Below, in pieces: positions 1 to 9,243 of a DNA stretch of 64,000 nt; within the stretch, counting starts at the first letter, position 1, and every line of letters begins with the position of its first letter. The notes beneath the pieces were generated by a model. The model saw nothing but the letters and a program-made list of their open reading frames with translations. It was not told the DNA's origin and ran no database searches. The translations under genes and the position numbers were made by a program. Origin of the DNA: JBICIG01 sp043101605. GTDB lineage: Bacteria > Planctomycetota > Phycisphaerae > Phycisphaerales > UBA1924. The stretch is taken from NCBI GenBank assembly GCA_043101605.1, contig JBICIG010000003.1:10021-74020 (forward strand), given 5' to 3'.

Positions 1-313
1 CGTGGTGCCACGCAATGTCGTTGCTGATCGGGCTGAGGTAGTTCATCCGGCTGACGATGGTGACATACTGGTTGTAGTCGAGGTGCTCGCCGAGCTTCTC
101 GAACCCGGAGTGGAGGTAGCCGATGTGGGGTGTGCAGCGGGCGATGCGCTCGCCGTCGAGCTCGATGACCAGGCGCAGGGTGGTGTGCGTCGCGGGGTGC
201 TGGGGCCCGAAGTTGAGGACCCAGCGGTCGCCGGTGTCGACATGCTGCTCGAGGTAGCGGGTGTTGTCGGCGTCGACGCCCAGGGCGTCGGCGGGCTTGA
301 TGGTGAACGGCAC
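1..313 (-). CDS. nuoD: NADH-quinone oxidoreductase subunit D (NuoD), N-terminal part
   Basis: Only the first 104 codons lie in the window; the gene runs off the left edge. NuoD is the 49-kDa-type subunit of the peripheral arm of respiratory complex I and helps form the quinone site. The segment LNFGPQHPATHTTLR and the downstream HSGFEKLGEH are hallmark NuoD sequences. The start is a GTG at 313, preceded at good spacing by an AAAGGGGA Shine-Dalgarno sequence; no in-frame ATG lies just upstream. The gene upstream is a divergent glycosyltransferase, so nuoD heads its own transcript here instead of following nuoC. Confidence 0.93.
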   Translation of the reverse strand, partial: MPFTIKPADALGVDADNTRYLEQHVDTGDRWVLNFGPQHPATHTTLRLVIELDGERIARCTPHIGYLHSGFEKLGEHLDYNQYVTIVSRMNYLSPISNDIAWHH

Positions 314-363
314 GGAGTCGTCCCCTTTCGGCTTTGAGAGTGCAAGGCCCCCGGCGGGAGGGC

Positions 364-369
364 ACTATA
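364..369 (-). promoter_or_regulatory. Candidate -10 box of nuoD
   Basis: On the minus strand the hexamer reads TATAGT, five of six matches to TATAAT. It lies about 50 bases before the nuoD GTG, leaving an untranslated leader that contains the Shine-Dalgarno sequence. No good -35 is visible 17 bases further upstream. Inference from sequence only. Confidence 0.4.
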
Positions 370-455
370 GGATCCGGGCCCGGGGTCGGTGTGGCGGGCT
401 CCGGGAGGGCGGCGGGCGAGCCCCGCGGAGATTCCGTCCGAGCCGGGGAGTCTGG

Positions 456-1760
456 ATGCATCGAGCGATCGTCTGTCTCAGGCCCGGGAAGTACCTCGAG
501 TGGGTCGGCGAGCGGGTCGCCGCGGCGGTCGGCGGGCCAGAGGGCGCGTCGGGCGGGCGGGTGAGCCTGGTGCTGGCGCCGGGGGTCGACCCGGAGCGGG
601 CGGGCATCGCCGGGCTGGGGGGTGAGCGGGGCGCGGAGGGCGTGGAGCTGGTCCGGATCCGCCCGGGGCGGGGGCTGGCGGGGGTGCGGGCGTTCGCGTG
701 CCCGGCGCAGCGGCGGGCGATGGCGGTCTACGAGGCGCTCCGCGAACTGGACGCCCGGGCGCCGATCGGCGAGATCGTCGTGCTCGATGAAGCCGGCGAG
801 GGGTTCTTCCTCGCGTGCGCGCGGGCGAGCGGCTGTGCGTTCGCGGATGCGGCGATCCGGTGCGAGCGAGCGGTGGTCGAGGAAGATCGGCACGCGGGAG
901 ACGCGCGCACGCCCTGGACCCTCCGCGACCTGGTCGTCGATGCGATGCAGCGTCATTCGTCGGCCGGGGGGGAATGCGATCCGGGCGCGCGCGACGCGGA
1001 GGAGGTCTCGGTCGTCATCCCGCACTTCAATGACGGCGTGCACCTTGAGGAGGCGGTCGCGTCGCTCGAAGCGCAGTCGCTTCGGCCGCGTGAGATCTTG
1101 CTGGTCGAGGACGGCTCGACCGATGCCGACAGCCTGCGCGTCGTCGAGTCGCTGGACCGGGCGGGCCGCGTGCGCGTGGTTCGGCAGGAGAACCGGGGGC
1201 TGGCGGCGGCGCGGAACACGGGGTGGCGAGCGTGCGACACCGAACTCGTTGCGTTCCTGGATGCCGACGATGTGGTGATGCCCGGGTGGCTCGCATCGTG
1301 CGCGCGGGCGATCGGTCGGACGGGCGCGGCCGCGGCGGCGCCGATTGTCGCGACCTTCGACGACGATCCGGGCACGATCACGGGCGGGTGGTGCCCGGTG
1401 GCGTTCGACGCGGCGCTGCTGGGGGTGATGAACGCGGGCGTGCCGGGCTCGGGCGCGGTGCTGCGGCGGGCGGCGCTGGAGGGGGTCGGCGGGTTCGATG
1501 AAACGATGTCGGCGTACGAGGACTGGGCGCTTTCGGCGGCGCTGGCGGCGCGCCGCGAGTCGCTCGCGGTCGTGCCCGAGGCTCTCTTTCGGTACCGCCA
1601 GCGGGCGGGGTCGCTCATCCGGCGGACGGGCCGACCGAATCATGACCGCTGGCGGGCGATCATCATCGCTCGGCACGGCATCGGGGACGACGGGCGCGTG
1701 GCGCAGGCGCTGCTCGATGAGATGAGCCGACTGCGCGGGCGGCTGAAGCGTCAGCGCTGA
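456..1760 (+). CDS. Family 2 glycosyltransferase with an extra N-terminal domain
   Basis: The 434-residue protein has a GT2 (GT-A fold) domain from about residue 182 to 420. Visible motifs are VSVVIPHFND, ILLVEDGSTD (nucleotide binding), FLDADD (the DXD-like metal site) and an acceptor-side AYEDWALS. The first 180 residues resemble nothing I recognise. It probably transfers a sugar from an NDP-sugar to a polysaccharide or glycolipid at the cytoplasmic face of the membrane. The ATG at 456 follows a GGGGAG sequence. Its 3' end overlaps the convergent GT2-GT4 gene by ten bases, which fits a shared polysaccharide locus. Confidence 0.85.
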   Translation: MHRAIVCLRPGKYLEWVGERVAAAVGGPEGASGGRVSLVLAPGVDPERAGIAGLGGERGAEGVELVRIRPGRGLAGVRAFACPAQRRAMAVYEALRELDARAPIGEIVVLDEAGEGFFLACARASGCAFADAAIRCERAVVEEDRHAGDARTPWTLRDLVVDAMQRHSSAGGECDPGARDAEEVSVVIPHFNDGVHLEEAVASLEAQSLRPREILLVEDGSTDADSLRVVESLDRAGRVRVVRQENRGLAAARNTGWRACDTELVAFLDADDVVMPGWLASCARAIGRTGAAAAAPIVATFDDDPGTITGGWCPVAFDAALLGVMNAGVPGSGAVLRRAALEGVGGFDETMSAYEDWALSAALAARRESLAVVPEALFRYRQRAGSLIRRTGRPNHDRWRAIIIARHGIGDDGRVAQALLDEMSRLRGRLKRQR

Positions 1761-4273
1761 CGCGAGACCAGTTCGGCCGGTTCGGACGCCGCGGGCGTGG
1801 TCTCCACGCGGAGTTCCGGGCGCTCGCGGGCGGGCGCTGCGGCGCGATTCCCCGGTGCGGGCTTGGGCTCGGCGACGCGGGTGGAGGTGTCGGCGGGCTG
1901 GGCGGCGTTCGGGCGGAGCAGGCGGTAGAGCAGGCTCGACTTGAGCCGCACGACGATCTTGTGGGAGCGCGAGTTGCGGATGTCGTCGAGTTCGCGGCGG
2001 AGCCTGGCGGCGCGGGCGTCGGCGTTGCGGCGGAGCCGCAGGCGATCGCCCTTGAGCTTGGCGATGCGACGCTCGAGGCGTTCGAGTTTCTCGGCGGCGG
2101 TCGCCAGTTCCTGCTGCATCTCGGTGCGTTTGGTCCAGAGGTTCTCGTTGAGGGTGTTCAGGCGGATGTAGTCGAGCCCGCGGGTCGCGAGTTCGCGGGC
2201 GAGCGGCTCGGCGGGGAGGGCGCGGGGGGCGCTGGCGTGCAGGTCGATGGCTCGGTCGAAGAGTTCGATCATGCGCGCGCCCATCGCGTCGAGGGTGAAG
2301 CGGTCGAGGATGCGCGCGCGCGAGGCGTCGGCCATGCGTCGGCGGCGGTCGGGGTCGAGGATGAGCCCGAGCAGGGCCTCGGCGTAGGGTGTGGGTTCGT
2401 CGGCGAGTTCGCAGCCCTTGGCGGCTTTGGGGAGCAGCACGCCGCAGCCCTTGGCGACGAGTTCGCGCTGCCCGCCGACATCGGCGCCGACGATCGGCAC
2501 GCCGGTCGCCATGGCTTCGAAGAAGACCAGCGGGATGCCCTCCCACTTGCTGGGCAGGAAGAAGACATCGGCGGCGGCCATCAGGTCGCGCATGCGGTCG
2601 GGGGCGACCTCGCCGAGCAGGGTGACGCGCTTGCGGAGCTTGTCGGCTTTGAGCCGGGCGGTCAGGGCGGAGCGGTCGGGCCCGTCGCCGGCGACGATCG
2701 CGTGGAAGTCGACGCCCGCGTCGTCGGCGCGTTTGGCGAGTTCCTTCATCGTGCGTGCAAAGACCAGCGGCTGCTTCTGGTCGCACAGCCGACCGGCGTA
2801 GAGGATGAGCGGGGTCTCGTCGCCGAGGCCCAGTTCGGCGCGTGTGGCGGCGCGGCGGTCGGGGTCGGGCTTCCACTCCTCGGGGTCGACATTGATGGTG
2901 CACGACTCGATGCGCGATGCGTCGGCGCCGCGGTCGATCATCCAGTGCTTGATGTGCTCGGAGGCGGTGATGTTCAGATCGAGCAGTTCCTGCGTGCCCG
3001 CGGCGTAGCGCGGGTAGCCGCCGGACTTCCAGTACTCCTCTTCCATGTGGACATAGTCGAGGTACGCCGGCTCGGGGCAGACGGTGCGGAGCGCGGGCAG
3101 GAGGTGGTAGGCGAGCTCGGAGTTGGTGACGAGCACCGCGTCGGGGCGGCGCGAGTCGATGAGGTGGCGCAGGGCCCAGGGCATGTCGGCCGGGTCGACA
3201 TAGTGCTCGAGCAGGAAGACATCGGGCGTGTAGCGGGTGAACTCCGGGAGCCAGGTGTGATGGGCGTGGTTGGTCGCGACGACCGTGACCTCCCAGCCTC
3301 GCTCGGTGAGCTGGCGGACGAGGTCGAGGTTCCACTTGTCGGCGCCGCCCATGCGGAGCCACGGGACGACCATGAGCAGGCGGCGGGCCATTTTCTCGAG
3401 CGGGTTGGTGAATGGGGCGTCGAGGCGCAGCGGCTCCATGGGCTGGTGCCAGGTGCGGGCGATGCGCGGGAACCCGTCTTCCCAGAGGTTGGCGTACCTG
3501 GCTTTGAGCTTGTCGTGGAAGCCGGTCTGGTTGGGGCCCTGGTCCCAGTTGGACCACGACGAGCCGTGGTTGCCGCGTCTGCGGTACCAGTTGAGGTACT
3601 CGGGGATGGTGTTGCCCCAGTGTCCCTTGCTGGCGGCGGCGAGCCAGAATTCCCAGTCCTCGAGCCCGCCGCGGTTGGTCTCGTCGAATCCGCCGACCGC
3701 CTGCCAGACGCGCTTGCGGACGACGGAGGTGGGATCGACGCTGTTCATGGAGAGGAAGCGGCGTGGCTTGTGGAAGCCGTGCTTCCAGAGGTAGGCGTGG
3801 TGCCCGAAGCCGGTGGACCAGCCCTTGACGAACCCGACGCCCGGGTGGGCGTGGAGGTACATCACGCACTTCTCGAGGAAGGTGGGCTCGATGAGGTCGT
3901 CGGAATCGAGCATGCAGACCAGTTCGCTGCGGGCGGCGGTGTAGCCGGTGTTGCGCGCGGCGCTCAGGCCCTTGTTGACCTCGTGGTCGATCACGCGGAT
4001 GCGCGGGTCGCGGTCGCGGTAGGGTGCCAGCCCGGCGAGGGCGTCGGCATCGGTGGAGCCGTCGTTGACGATGAGCCACTCGAAGCTCTGGAGCGACTGG
4101 GCGAGGACGGTGCGCGCGGTTTCCTCGAAGATGTCGGGCGCGGTGTTGTAGAAGGGCGTGACGATGGTGACCGACGGGGGCGCGTCGGTCTCGCGCGCGG
4201 GCGCGTACCCGAACGGCGGGCGTCCGGGCGAGCCGGGCGGGCAGGAGAAGTCCGGGTTGCGTGGGTCGATCAC
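1751..4273 (-). CDS. Two-domain glycosyltransferase (GT2-GT4 fusion) with coiled-coil tail
   Basis: This 840-residue protein joins two glycosyltransferases. Residues about 33-260 are a GT2 domain (VTIVTPFYNT, VNDGSTD, CMLDSDD). Residues about 295-690 are a GT4 GT-B domain, with MGGADKWNLDLV at its start, LILYAGRLCDQKQP in the donor half and the catalytic-loop region WEGIPLVFFEAMATG. Residues about 705-775 are a charged coiled coil, and the rest is a proline- and alanine-rich tail. Two activities in one chain suggest successive addition of two sugars. It is the last gene of the export operon, 52 bases after the methyltransferase gene. Confidence 0.87.
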   Translation of the reverse strand: MIDPRNPDFSCPPGSPGRPPFGYAPARETDAPPSVTIVTPFYNTAPDIFEETARTVLAQSLQSFEWLIVNDGSTDADALAGLAPYRDRDPRIRVIDHEVNKGLSAARNTGYTAARSELVCMLDSDDLIEPTFLEKCVMYLHAHPGVGFVKGWSTGFGHHAYLWKHGFHKPRRFLSMNSVDPTSVVRKRVWQAVGGFDETNRGGLEDWEFWLAAASKGHWGNTIPEYLNWYRRRGNHGSSWSNWDQGPNQTGFHDKLKARYANLWEDGFPRIARTWHQPMEPLRLDAPFTNPLEKMARRLLMVVPWLRMGGADKWNLDLVRQLTERGWEVTVVATNHAHHTWLPEFTRYTPDVFLLEHYVDPADMPWALRHLIDSRRPDAVLVTNSELAYHLLPALRTVCPEPAYLDYVHMEEEYWKSGGYPRYAAGTQELLDLNITASEHIKHWMIDRGADASRIESCTINVDPEEWKPDPDRRAATRAELGLGDETPLILYAGRLCDQKQPLVFARTMKELAKRADDAGVDFHAIVAGDGPDRSALTARLKADKLRKRVTLLGEVAPDRMRDLMAAADVFFLPSKWEGIPLVFFEAMATGVPIVGADVGGQRELVAKGCGVLLPKAAKGCELADEPTPYAEALLGLILDPDRRRRMADASRARILDRFTLDAMGARMIELFDRAIDLHASAPRALPAEPLARELATRGLDYIRLNTLNENLWTKRTEMQQELATAAEKLERLERRIAKLKGDRLRLRRNADARAARLRRELDDIRNSRSHKIVVRLKSSLLYRLLRPNAAQPADTSTRVAEPKPAPGNRAAAPARERPELRVETTPAASEPAELVSRQR

Positions 4274-4325
4274 CGCTGGTTCCCTCCGTCAGCGTGAGAC
4301 CGGGGCTCGTGGGCCCGGGCCGAGA

Positions 4326-7300
4326 TCATAGATCAGACGCCCGCGCGGGTTCGGCCCGCGTGTCGGGAGCGTCCGTGGTTGATGCGGGTCGATCGTTGGG
4401 ATCGCCCGCGCGTTCGGCCGATGCGGCCGGGGTGTGTTCGTGAGTTGATTCGAGCCGTGCGAGCAGCGACCGGCGCTGCTCGGCGTTCCAGCGGAGCGCA
4501 TCGCGCACGCGGGCCGCGTCGGCGGCGAAAGCGGCGAGGCGCTGGTCCCGCTCGGCGAGCGCGGCGGCGAGTTGCCTGATCCGCTCGCCCGCTTCGCCCA
4601 GGCGCTCGCGCAGCGCGGCGTGCTCGTCGTTCCGCCGGGCGAGGAGTTCGTGGAGGCGCTCGACCTGCTGCTGACGCGCTTCGGCGGCGTGGGCGAGAGC
4701 GGCGGCGTGCTCGGCGGTACGCGCCGCGTGTTCCTCGGCGGCGGCCCGCTGACGCTCGAGCCACTCCCTGGCGCTCGCGAGGCGATCGATCTGCTCGCGG
4801 AGCGTCTCGTTGGCGCGACCGATCCGATCGATGGACTCGAGCAGCGCGGGGTGGCGCTCGGCGAGGCGGTCGGCCCGCTCGCGGGTGGCGTCGCGCTGCG
4901 ATTCGAGCCACGCCCGGGCCTGTTGTGAGGCATCGAGTGCCGACTGCAGGCGCTCGATCATCTGGCGGTGGGCGGCGATGGCATCGCCCGAACCGGCGCG
5001 GATCGACGCGAGTTCGTTTGCGAGCGATTCGATGCGCGAGGACAGGGCGGCGATCGTTTCATCGCGGCGCACGATGGCTTCGTCTCGTCGGGCGATGGCG
5101 TCATCCCGGCGGGCGATCGCGTCGCCGGATTCAAGCCGCTGTCGCAGGGAGGCGATCGCGTCGTCCTTGCGTTCGATCGCGTCGAGCAGTTCGCGGCGGG
5201 CCTGCTCGCTCGCTTCGAGGCGGGCGCGGAGGGCTTCGACCGATCCGCGCGTGGCGCCGGAGGAGGCGTGCAGCCGGGCGCGGAGTTCCTCGTTGGCGGC
5301 GCGGAGTTCGTCGAAGCGGGAGGTGAGGGAAGCGATCGTGCCGCGGAGGTCGGCGATGGTCTCGCCCTGGCGGTCGGCGAAGCGTTTGAGTTCCTCGCGG
5401 GCGGCCGAGAGGCGGTCGATGGTGGCGCCCTGCTGTTCGAGCGCCTCGGCCCGCTGATCGAGCGTGCGCTGCAGGTGGTCGAGGCGTTCCTCCAGGCGTG
5501 TGCGGGTTTCGAGGAGGGCGTCGCGTTGGGCGGCGAGCTTGTCGGTGTGGTCGCGCTGGCGCTGGTAGGCGGTGCGGAGGCGCCCCCGCTCGCGGTCGAG
5601 CCAGGTGCGGATCTCGGTGAGGCGTTCGACGCGTCGGCGGTGATCGGCGAGCGTGCGGTGATGAGACTTGGTCCACGCGAGCCCGGGTCGGCGGTCCCAG
5701 TCGTCGAGCCAGAGCAGGGCGTTGGCGCAGCGCGACGCGAGTTCGACGAGCGTGGCGAGGTCCGGGAGCCCGAAAGGCATGGGCGTGTCGGGATCGCCCC
5801 AGACATTGAGCCAGTCGGCGTGGAGGACGCGGTGGGCCTCGTCGAGGGCGCGGCGCCAGTGCGCGCGGGCCGCGTCGCGCTCGCCGGCGCCGGCGTCGAT
5901 CAGCCCGGCGAGGAAGAGCGCGTCGCAGGTCTTGCTCGCGAGCAGCGGGCTGAAGCGGAGGACATCGAGCTCGGCGCACGCAAGGAAGGCGTCGCGGGCG
6001 GGGGAGTGCTCGCCGCGCGCCAGCAGCAGGAGCCCGCGGGCGTAGCGGTTGCTGATGCGCCAGCGCCAGCCGTGGGGCGAGTCCTCGGCACGCTGGTCGA
6101 AGTCGTCGAGGCGATCGAGGAGCGAGGCCAGTTCGGCGGGGGTCGCGTCGGCGTCCTCGAGCAGGCGGTAGGCGAGGACGCAGAGGGCCGCCCCCTCGTC
6201 GGGCGAGCCGGGGCGGGCGGCCTCGAGCGCGCGCGTCGCGATCGACTCGACGAGCGTGCGTTCGGGCGAGCGCATGCCCATGGAGATCATCGCGGGCAGA
6301 AGCCAGGGGTTGTCGTGGTCGCGGGCGTAGTTGCCGACATGGAAGCCTTCGACGGCGGAGAGATCGGGGTAGCTGGTCTCGCGGTAGCCCCGCTTGTCGG
6401 CGGCGATGGGGTCGCGCGCCAGGACGACGAGCACGCGGTCGGCGTCGTCGGCGTCTTCGAGCGTGCCGTCGGGCGCGGGCGAGCGGAGCGTGGTCCGGCG
6501 CGGGGTGTCGCCGCCGTCGCGGCCGAGTTGCTGCGCCCAGGCGCGCTCGGGAAGGAAGCCGGCGCCGAGGCGGGCGAGCAGGGCGTCGATCGCGTGCGCG
6601 CCGGGGCGGCCCCCGACGATCAGCCGACCGCTGGGCGTGAGGACGCGGCGGATCTCGGCGATCGCGCGGTCGCTGAGCTGATCGAACAGATCCATCGCGA
6701 CGATCGCGTGCGCGGAGCGGTCGGCGAGAAAGGAGAGGTCGTCCGGCGTGCCGACGCGGTGCTCGACGAGCCCTCCGACCGAGGCGTTGCGGGCGCGGGC
6801 GGCTTCGGTGACCGCTTCGTGCGCCTCGAGCCCGATGATGCGCGACGCCTGGGAGGCGTGGGCGAGGATGGCGCTCGACCAGCCGAGCCCGCTGGAGAGA
6901 TCGAGGACGGTGTCGCCCGGTCGGGTCATCGCCGCGGCTCGGAGCATCCGCTCGGAGGCGGCTTCGGCGGCGCGGGAGCGCTCGCGCGGGATGTCGCGGT
7001 AGCGTTCGAGGTTCACATCCAAGCCGCGCGGCGGCTGGATGGCGGGGGTCTTCTCCAGCAGCAGCGTGATCTGCCAGGGCTCGTGGTCGATCGCTTCGAA
7101 CGAGACCAGTCGCTGGGCGAGCGGGTGGCGCGACAGCCCGGCTTCGAAGAAGCGTTCCTCCCACCAGGCGCGGTCGCGGATCGCCAGGTGCCAGCGCCGG
7201 TCGCGGTCGGGGGTGGTCGCGAGTCGGACGAAGACACTCCGGCGGGCGACGCGGGCGAGTTCGCCCAGGGCCCGCGGCACATCGTCCTCGTCGATGTGCT

Positions 7301-7691
7301 CGAGAACATCGGTCGAGAGGACGGTGTCGAACGCGTTGTCCTCGAAGGGCAGGTCGAGGATGGACGCGACGCCGAAGCGCCCGGGCGCGAGGGCGCTGGC
7401 GCGCTCGACGGGGCGGGCGGCGACATCGACGCCGTGGGCGTCGACGCCCTCGCGGAGGAGGGTGCGCACGAGGACGCCCATGCCGCACCCGACATCGAGC
7501 GTGCGTCCCCCGCCGCAGGTGGCGAGGATGTCCTGAACGATCTCGTCGGCGTCGGCGAATGAATCCGAGCCCCAGCGGTCGTCGCGGGACCAGTATTCGT
7601 CGTACATGGCGCGGTAGTCGACACGCCCGGCGTCGTCGCGGGGGGGCGGCGCGTCGAGGTGGCCGGGTTGGCGCGGGTCGGGTGTGGTCAT
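4326..7691 (-). CDS. Double methyltransferase with long coiled coil, candidate chain-length terminator
   Basis: The 1121-residue protein has two class I SAM-dependent methyltransferase domains. The first has TLDVGCGMGVL near residue 65 with a later TDVLEH; the second has VLDLSSGLGW near residue 260. A helical, repeat-like segment follows (about 400-660), then roughly 400 residues of near-continuous coiled coil (about 680-1085), including a local repeat of IARRD-type units. The ATG at 7691 starts one base after the stop of the ABC ATPase gene, so the two are cotranscribed. In E. coli O8/O9a a coiled-coil methyltransferase (WbdD) caps the O-antigen and sets its length; a similar role here is inferred from architecture and position. 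The substrate is unknown. Confidence 0.75.
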   Translation of the reverse strand: MTTPDPRQPGHLDAPPPRDDAGRVDYRAMYDEYWSRDDRWGSDSFADADEIVQDILATCGGGRTLDVGCGMGVLVRTLLREGVDAHGVDVAARPVERASALAPGRFGVASILDLPFEDNAFDTVLSTDVLEHIDEDDVPRALGELARVARRSVFVRLATTPDRDRRWHLAIRDRAWWEERFFEAGLSRHPLAQRLVSFEAIDHEPWQITLLLEKTPAIQPPRGLDVNLERYRDIPRERSRAAEAASERMLRAAAMTRPGDTVLDLSSGLGWSSAILAHASQASRIIGLEAHEAVTEAARARNASVGGLVEHRVGTPDDLSFLADRSAHAIVAMDLFDQLSDRAIAEIRRVLTPSGRLIVGGRPGAHAIDALLARLGAGFLPERAWAQQLGRDGGDTPRRTTLRSPAPDGTLEDADDADRVLVVLARDPIAADKRGYRETSYPDLSAVEGFHVGNYARDHDNPWLLPAMISMGMRSPERTLVESIATRALEAARPGSPDEGAALCVLAYRLLEDADATPAELASLLDRLDDFDQRAEDSPHGWRWRISNRYARGLLLLARGEHSPARDAFLACAELDVLRFSPLLASKTCDALFLAGLIDAGAGERDAARAHWRRALDEAHRVLHADWLNVWGDPDTPMPFGLPDLATLVELASRCANALLWLDDWDRRPGLAWTKSHHRTLADHRRRVERLTEIRTWLDRERGRLRTAYQRQRDHTDKLAAQRDALLETRTRLEERLDHLQRTLDQRAEALEQQGATIDRLSAAREELKRFADRQGETIADLRGTIASLTSRFDELRAANEELRARLHASSGATRGSVEALRARLEASEQARRELLDAIERKDDAIASLRQRLESGDAIARRDDAIARRDEAIVRRDETIAALSSRIESLANELASIRAGSGDAIAAHRQMIERLQSALDASQQARAWLESQRDATRERADRLAERHPALLESIDRIGRANETLREQIDRLASAREWLERQRAAAEEHAARTAEHAAALAHAAEARQQQVERLHELLARRNDEHAALRERLGEAGERIRQLAAALAERDQRLAAFAADAARVRDALRWNAEQRRSLLARLESTHEHTPAASAERAGDPNDRPASTTDAPDTRAEPARASDL

Positions 7692-7692
7692 G

Positions 7693-9243
7693 TCAGGATT
7701 CGACGCGGGCCTGCATCTGGAGGTCGCACACCCCGCCGAAGAAGTACTCGTCCTTGATGACTTTGACATGGAAGAAGGCGGCTTCGTCGAGCCAGTGGAG
7801 CATGCGTTCGTCGCCGTAGTACCGGTCCTTTTCCTCGGCGACCATCGCCTGGACCTCGTAGAACCCGTGCCCGAGTCGGCACTCGAAGCTGAACTCGACG
7901 GCGAAGGTCTCGCCGGCGTCGAAGGAGCGGTCCCAGAGGACGGGCTGGTCGGCGGGGGCTTCGGGGCGCTGCGACCACAGGCTGATGTCCTGGTTGAGCG
8001 TGCCCCACGAGCAGACCTTGACGCCTTCCTTGTTGCGCAGGCGGAGCGCGACATTGAGGTGCTGCATGGGCTTGTTGACGCGCACGGCGACGCGGACGAG
8101 GACGGTCTGCCCGGGGGAGAAATAGCCGCAGGGATCGCGGGCGTCGTCGAGCACCTCGACCTTGAGGACCTCGGCGTCGCGGTCGCCGAAGGACTTGGCG
8201 TCGTCGTCGGCGGGGGTGCCGTTGGGCGCGACGCTCTCGGTGCCCTCGGGCGTGTGGACGGTGAGTTCTGGCTGGGGCTTCCTGGAAGCGGCTTTCTCGG
8301 CGCTCTGGCGGTACGCCTCGGCGCGGGTGTCGTACCACTTGCGCTCCTCGTCGTGGAGGAGTCGGCGGTAATCGAGGACAACCTCGCCAGGATCGCCCGA
8401 GGCGCGGACCTTGCCCTCGTGGAGCAGGATGGCGCGTGTGGTGAGCGTGCGGATCGCTTCCTGCTGGTGGCTCACGAACAGGAGCGTCACGCCCTTCTCG
8501 CGGAGTTCCTTGAGGCGCTGGTGGCACCGCTTCTGGAAGAGGTTGTCGCCGACGGCGAGCGCCTCGTCGATGATGAGGATGTCCGGGTCGAGCTGCACCT
8601 GGACCGAGAAGGCGAGGCGGACGCGCATGCCCGAGCTGTAGGTCTTGATGGGCTGGTCGATGAAGCGCCCGATGTCGGCAAAGGAGGCGATCTCGTCGAA
8701 GCGTTCCTGCACCTGCTTACGGGTGAGCCCGAGGATGGAGCCGTAGAGGAAGACATTGTCGCGGCCGGTGAATTCCGGGTTGAACCCCCCGCCGAGGGTG
8801 AGCAGGGCGCCGATGCGCCCGCGGGTTTCGATGCGTCCGCCGGTGGGTCGGAGGACGCCGGCGATGAGCTGCATGAGGGTGGACTTGCCCGAGCCGTTGC
8901 GCCCGATGACGCCGACGGCTTCGCCGCGCCGGACCTCGAACGAGACGCCCTTGAGGGCCCAGAAGTCGCGGTGGAAACGCTTGCCGTGGAGGCGGGCGAA
9001 GGACTGGAGCAGGCGGTGGTGGGGCTTGTCGTAGATGTGGTAGCACTTGGAGACATCGTCGACGCGGATGACCGTCTCGCCGGTGGGCGCGGGGGTCATG
9101 TCGGCGAGGACGGCTTTGCGCCCGAAGTTCGGGGCGGGCTGCTTCTTTGGCGCGTCGGCGGGCTTGGGCGGCGCGGGATCGGTCGCGGGCGTGCGCGGAG
9201 CTTCGGCGCGGGGCGGGTCGGCGTGGGTGGCTTCAGAGGACAT
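7693..9243 (-). CDS. wzt: Polysaccharide ABC exporter, ATP-binding subunit (Wzt-like)
   Basis: This 516-residue cytoplasmic ATPase would power export of a lipid-linked polysaccharide through the permease encoded just upstream. It has Walker A GRNGSGKST near residue 110, ABC signature YSSGMRVRLAFS, Walker B ILIIDEALAVGD and switch VSHQQ. About 150 residues at the C-terminus match the position and size of the carbohydrate-binding Wzt_C domain, which in known systems recognises the capped chain end. The ATG at 9243 is chosen because AAGGGGGG stands nine bases upstream; a TTG six bases earlier is the alternative. It overlaps the permease gene by 11 bases. Confidence 0.9.
   Translation of the reverse strand: MSSEATHADPPRAEAPRTPATDPAPPKPADAPKKQPAPNFGRKAVLADMTPAPTGETVIRVDDVSKCYHIYDKPHHRLLQSFARLHGKRFHRDFWALKGVSFEVRRGEAVGVIGRNGSGKSTLMQLIAGVLRPTGGRIETRGRIGALLTLGGGFNPEFTGRDNVFLYGSILGLTRKQVQERFDEIASFADIGRFIDQPIKTYSSGMRVRLAFSVQVQLDPDILIIDEALAVGDNLFQKRCHQRLKELREKGVTLLFVSHQQEAIRTLTTRAILLHEGKVRASGDPGEVVLDYRRLLHDEERKWYDTRAEAYRQSAEKAASRKPQPELTVHTPEGTESVAPNGTPADDDAKSFGDRDAEVLKVEVLDDARDPCGYFSPGQTVLVRVAVRVNKPMQHLNVALRLRNKEGVKVCSWGTLNQDISLWSQRPEAPADQPVLWDRSFDAGETFAVEFSFECRLGHGFYEVQAMVAEEKDRYYGDERMLHWLDEAAFFHVKVIKDEYFFGGVCDLQMQARVES

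Noticed and set aside
1961..4297. Open frame of 778 codons antisense to the GT2-GT4 fusion
   Set aside because: Its codons mirror the real gene, the translation is Gly/Ala/Val/Glu-rich without motifs, and the opposite strand has clear family signatures.
4920..5160. Repeated GGCGATGG/CGTC-rich units inside the methyltransferase gene taken as a possible mobile or regulatory repeat
   Set aside because: They encode regular AIARRD-type units of the coiled coil and stay in frame.
4968..7562. Open frame of 864 codons antisense to the double methyltransferase
   Set aside because: High G+C removes stops from the complementary frame. The product has no domain, while the other strand encodes two methyltransferases.
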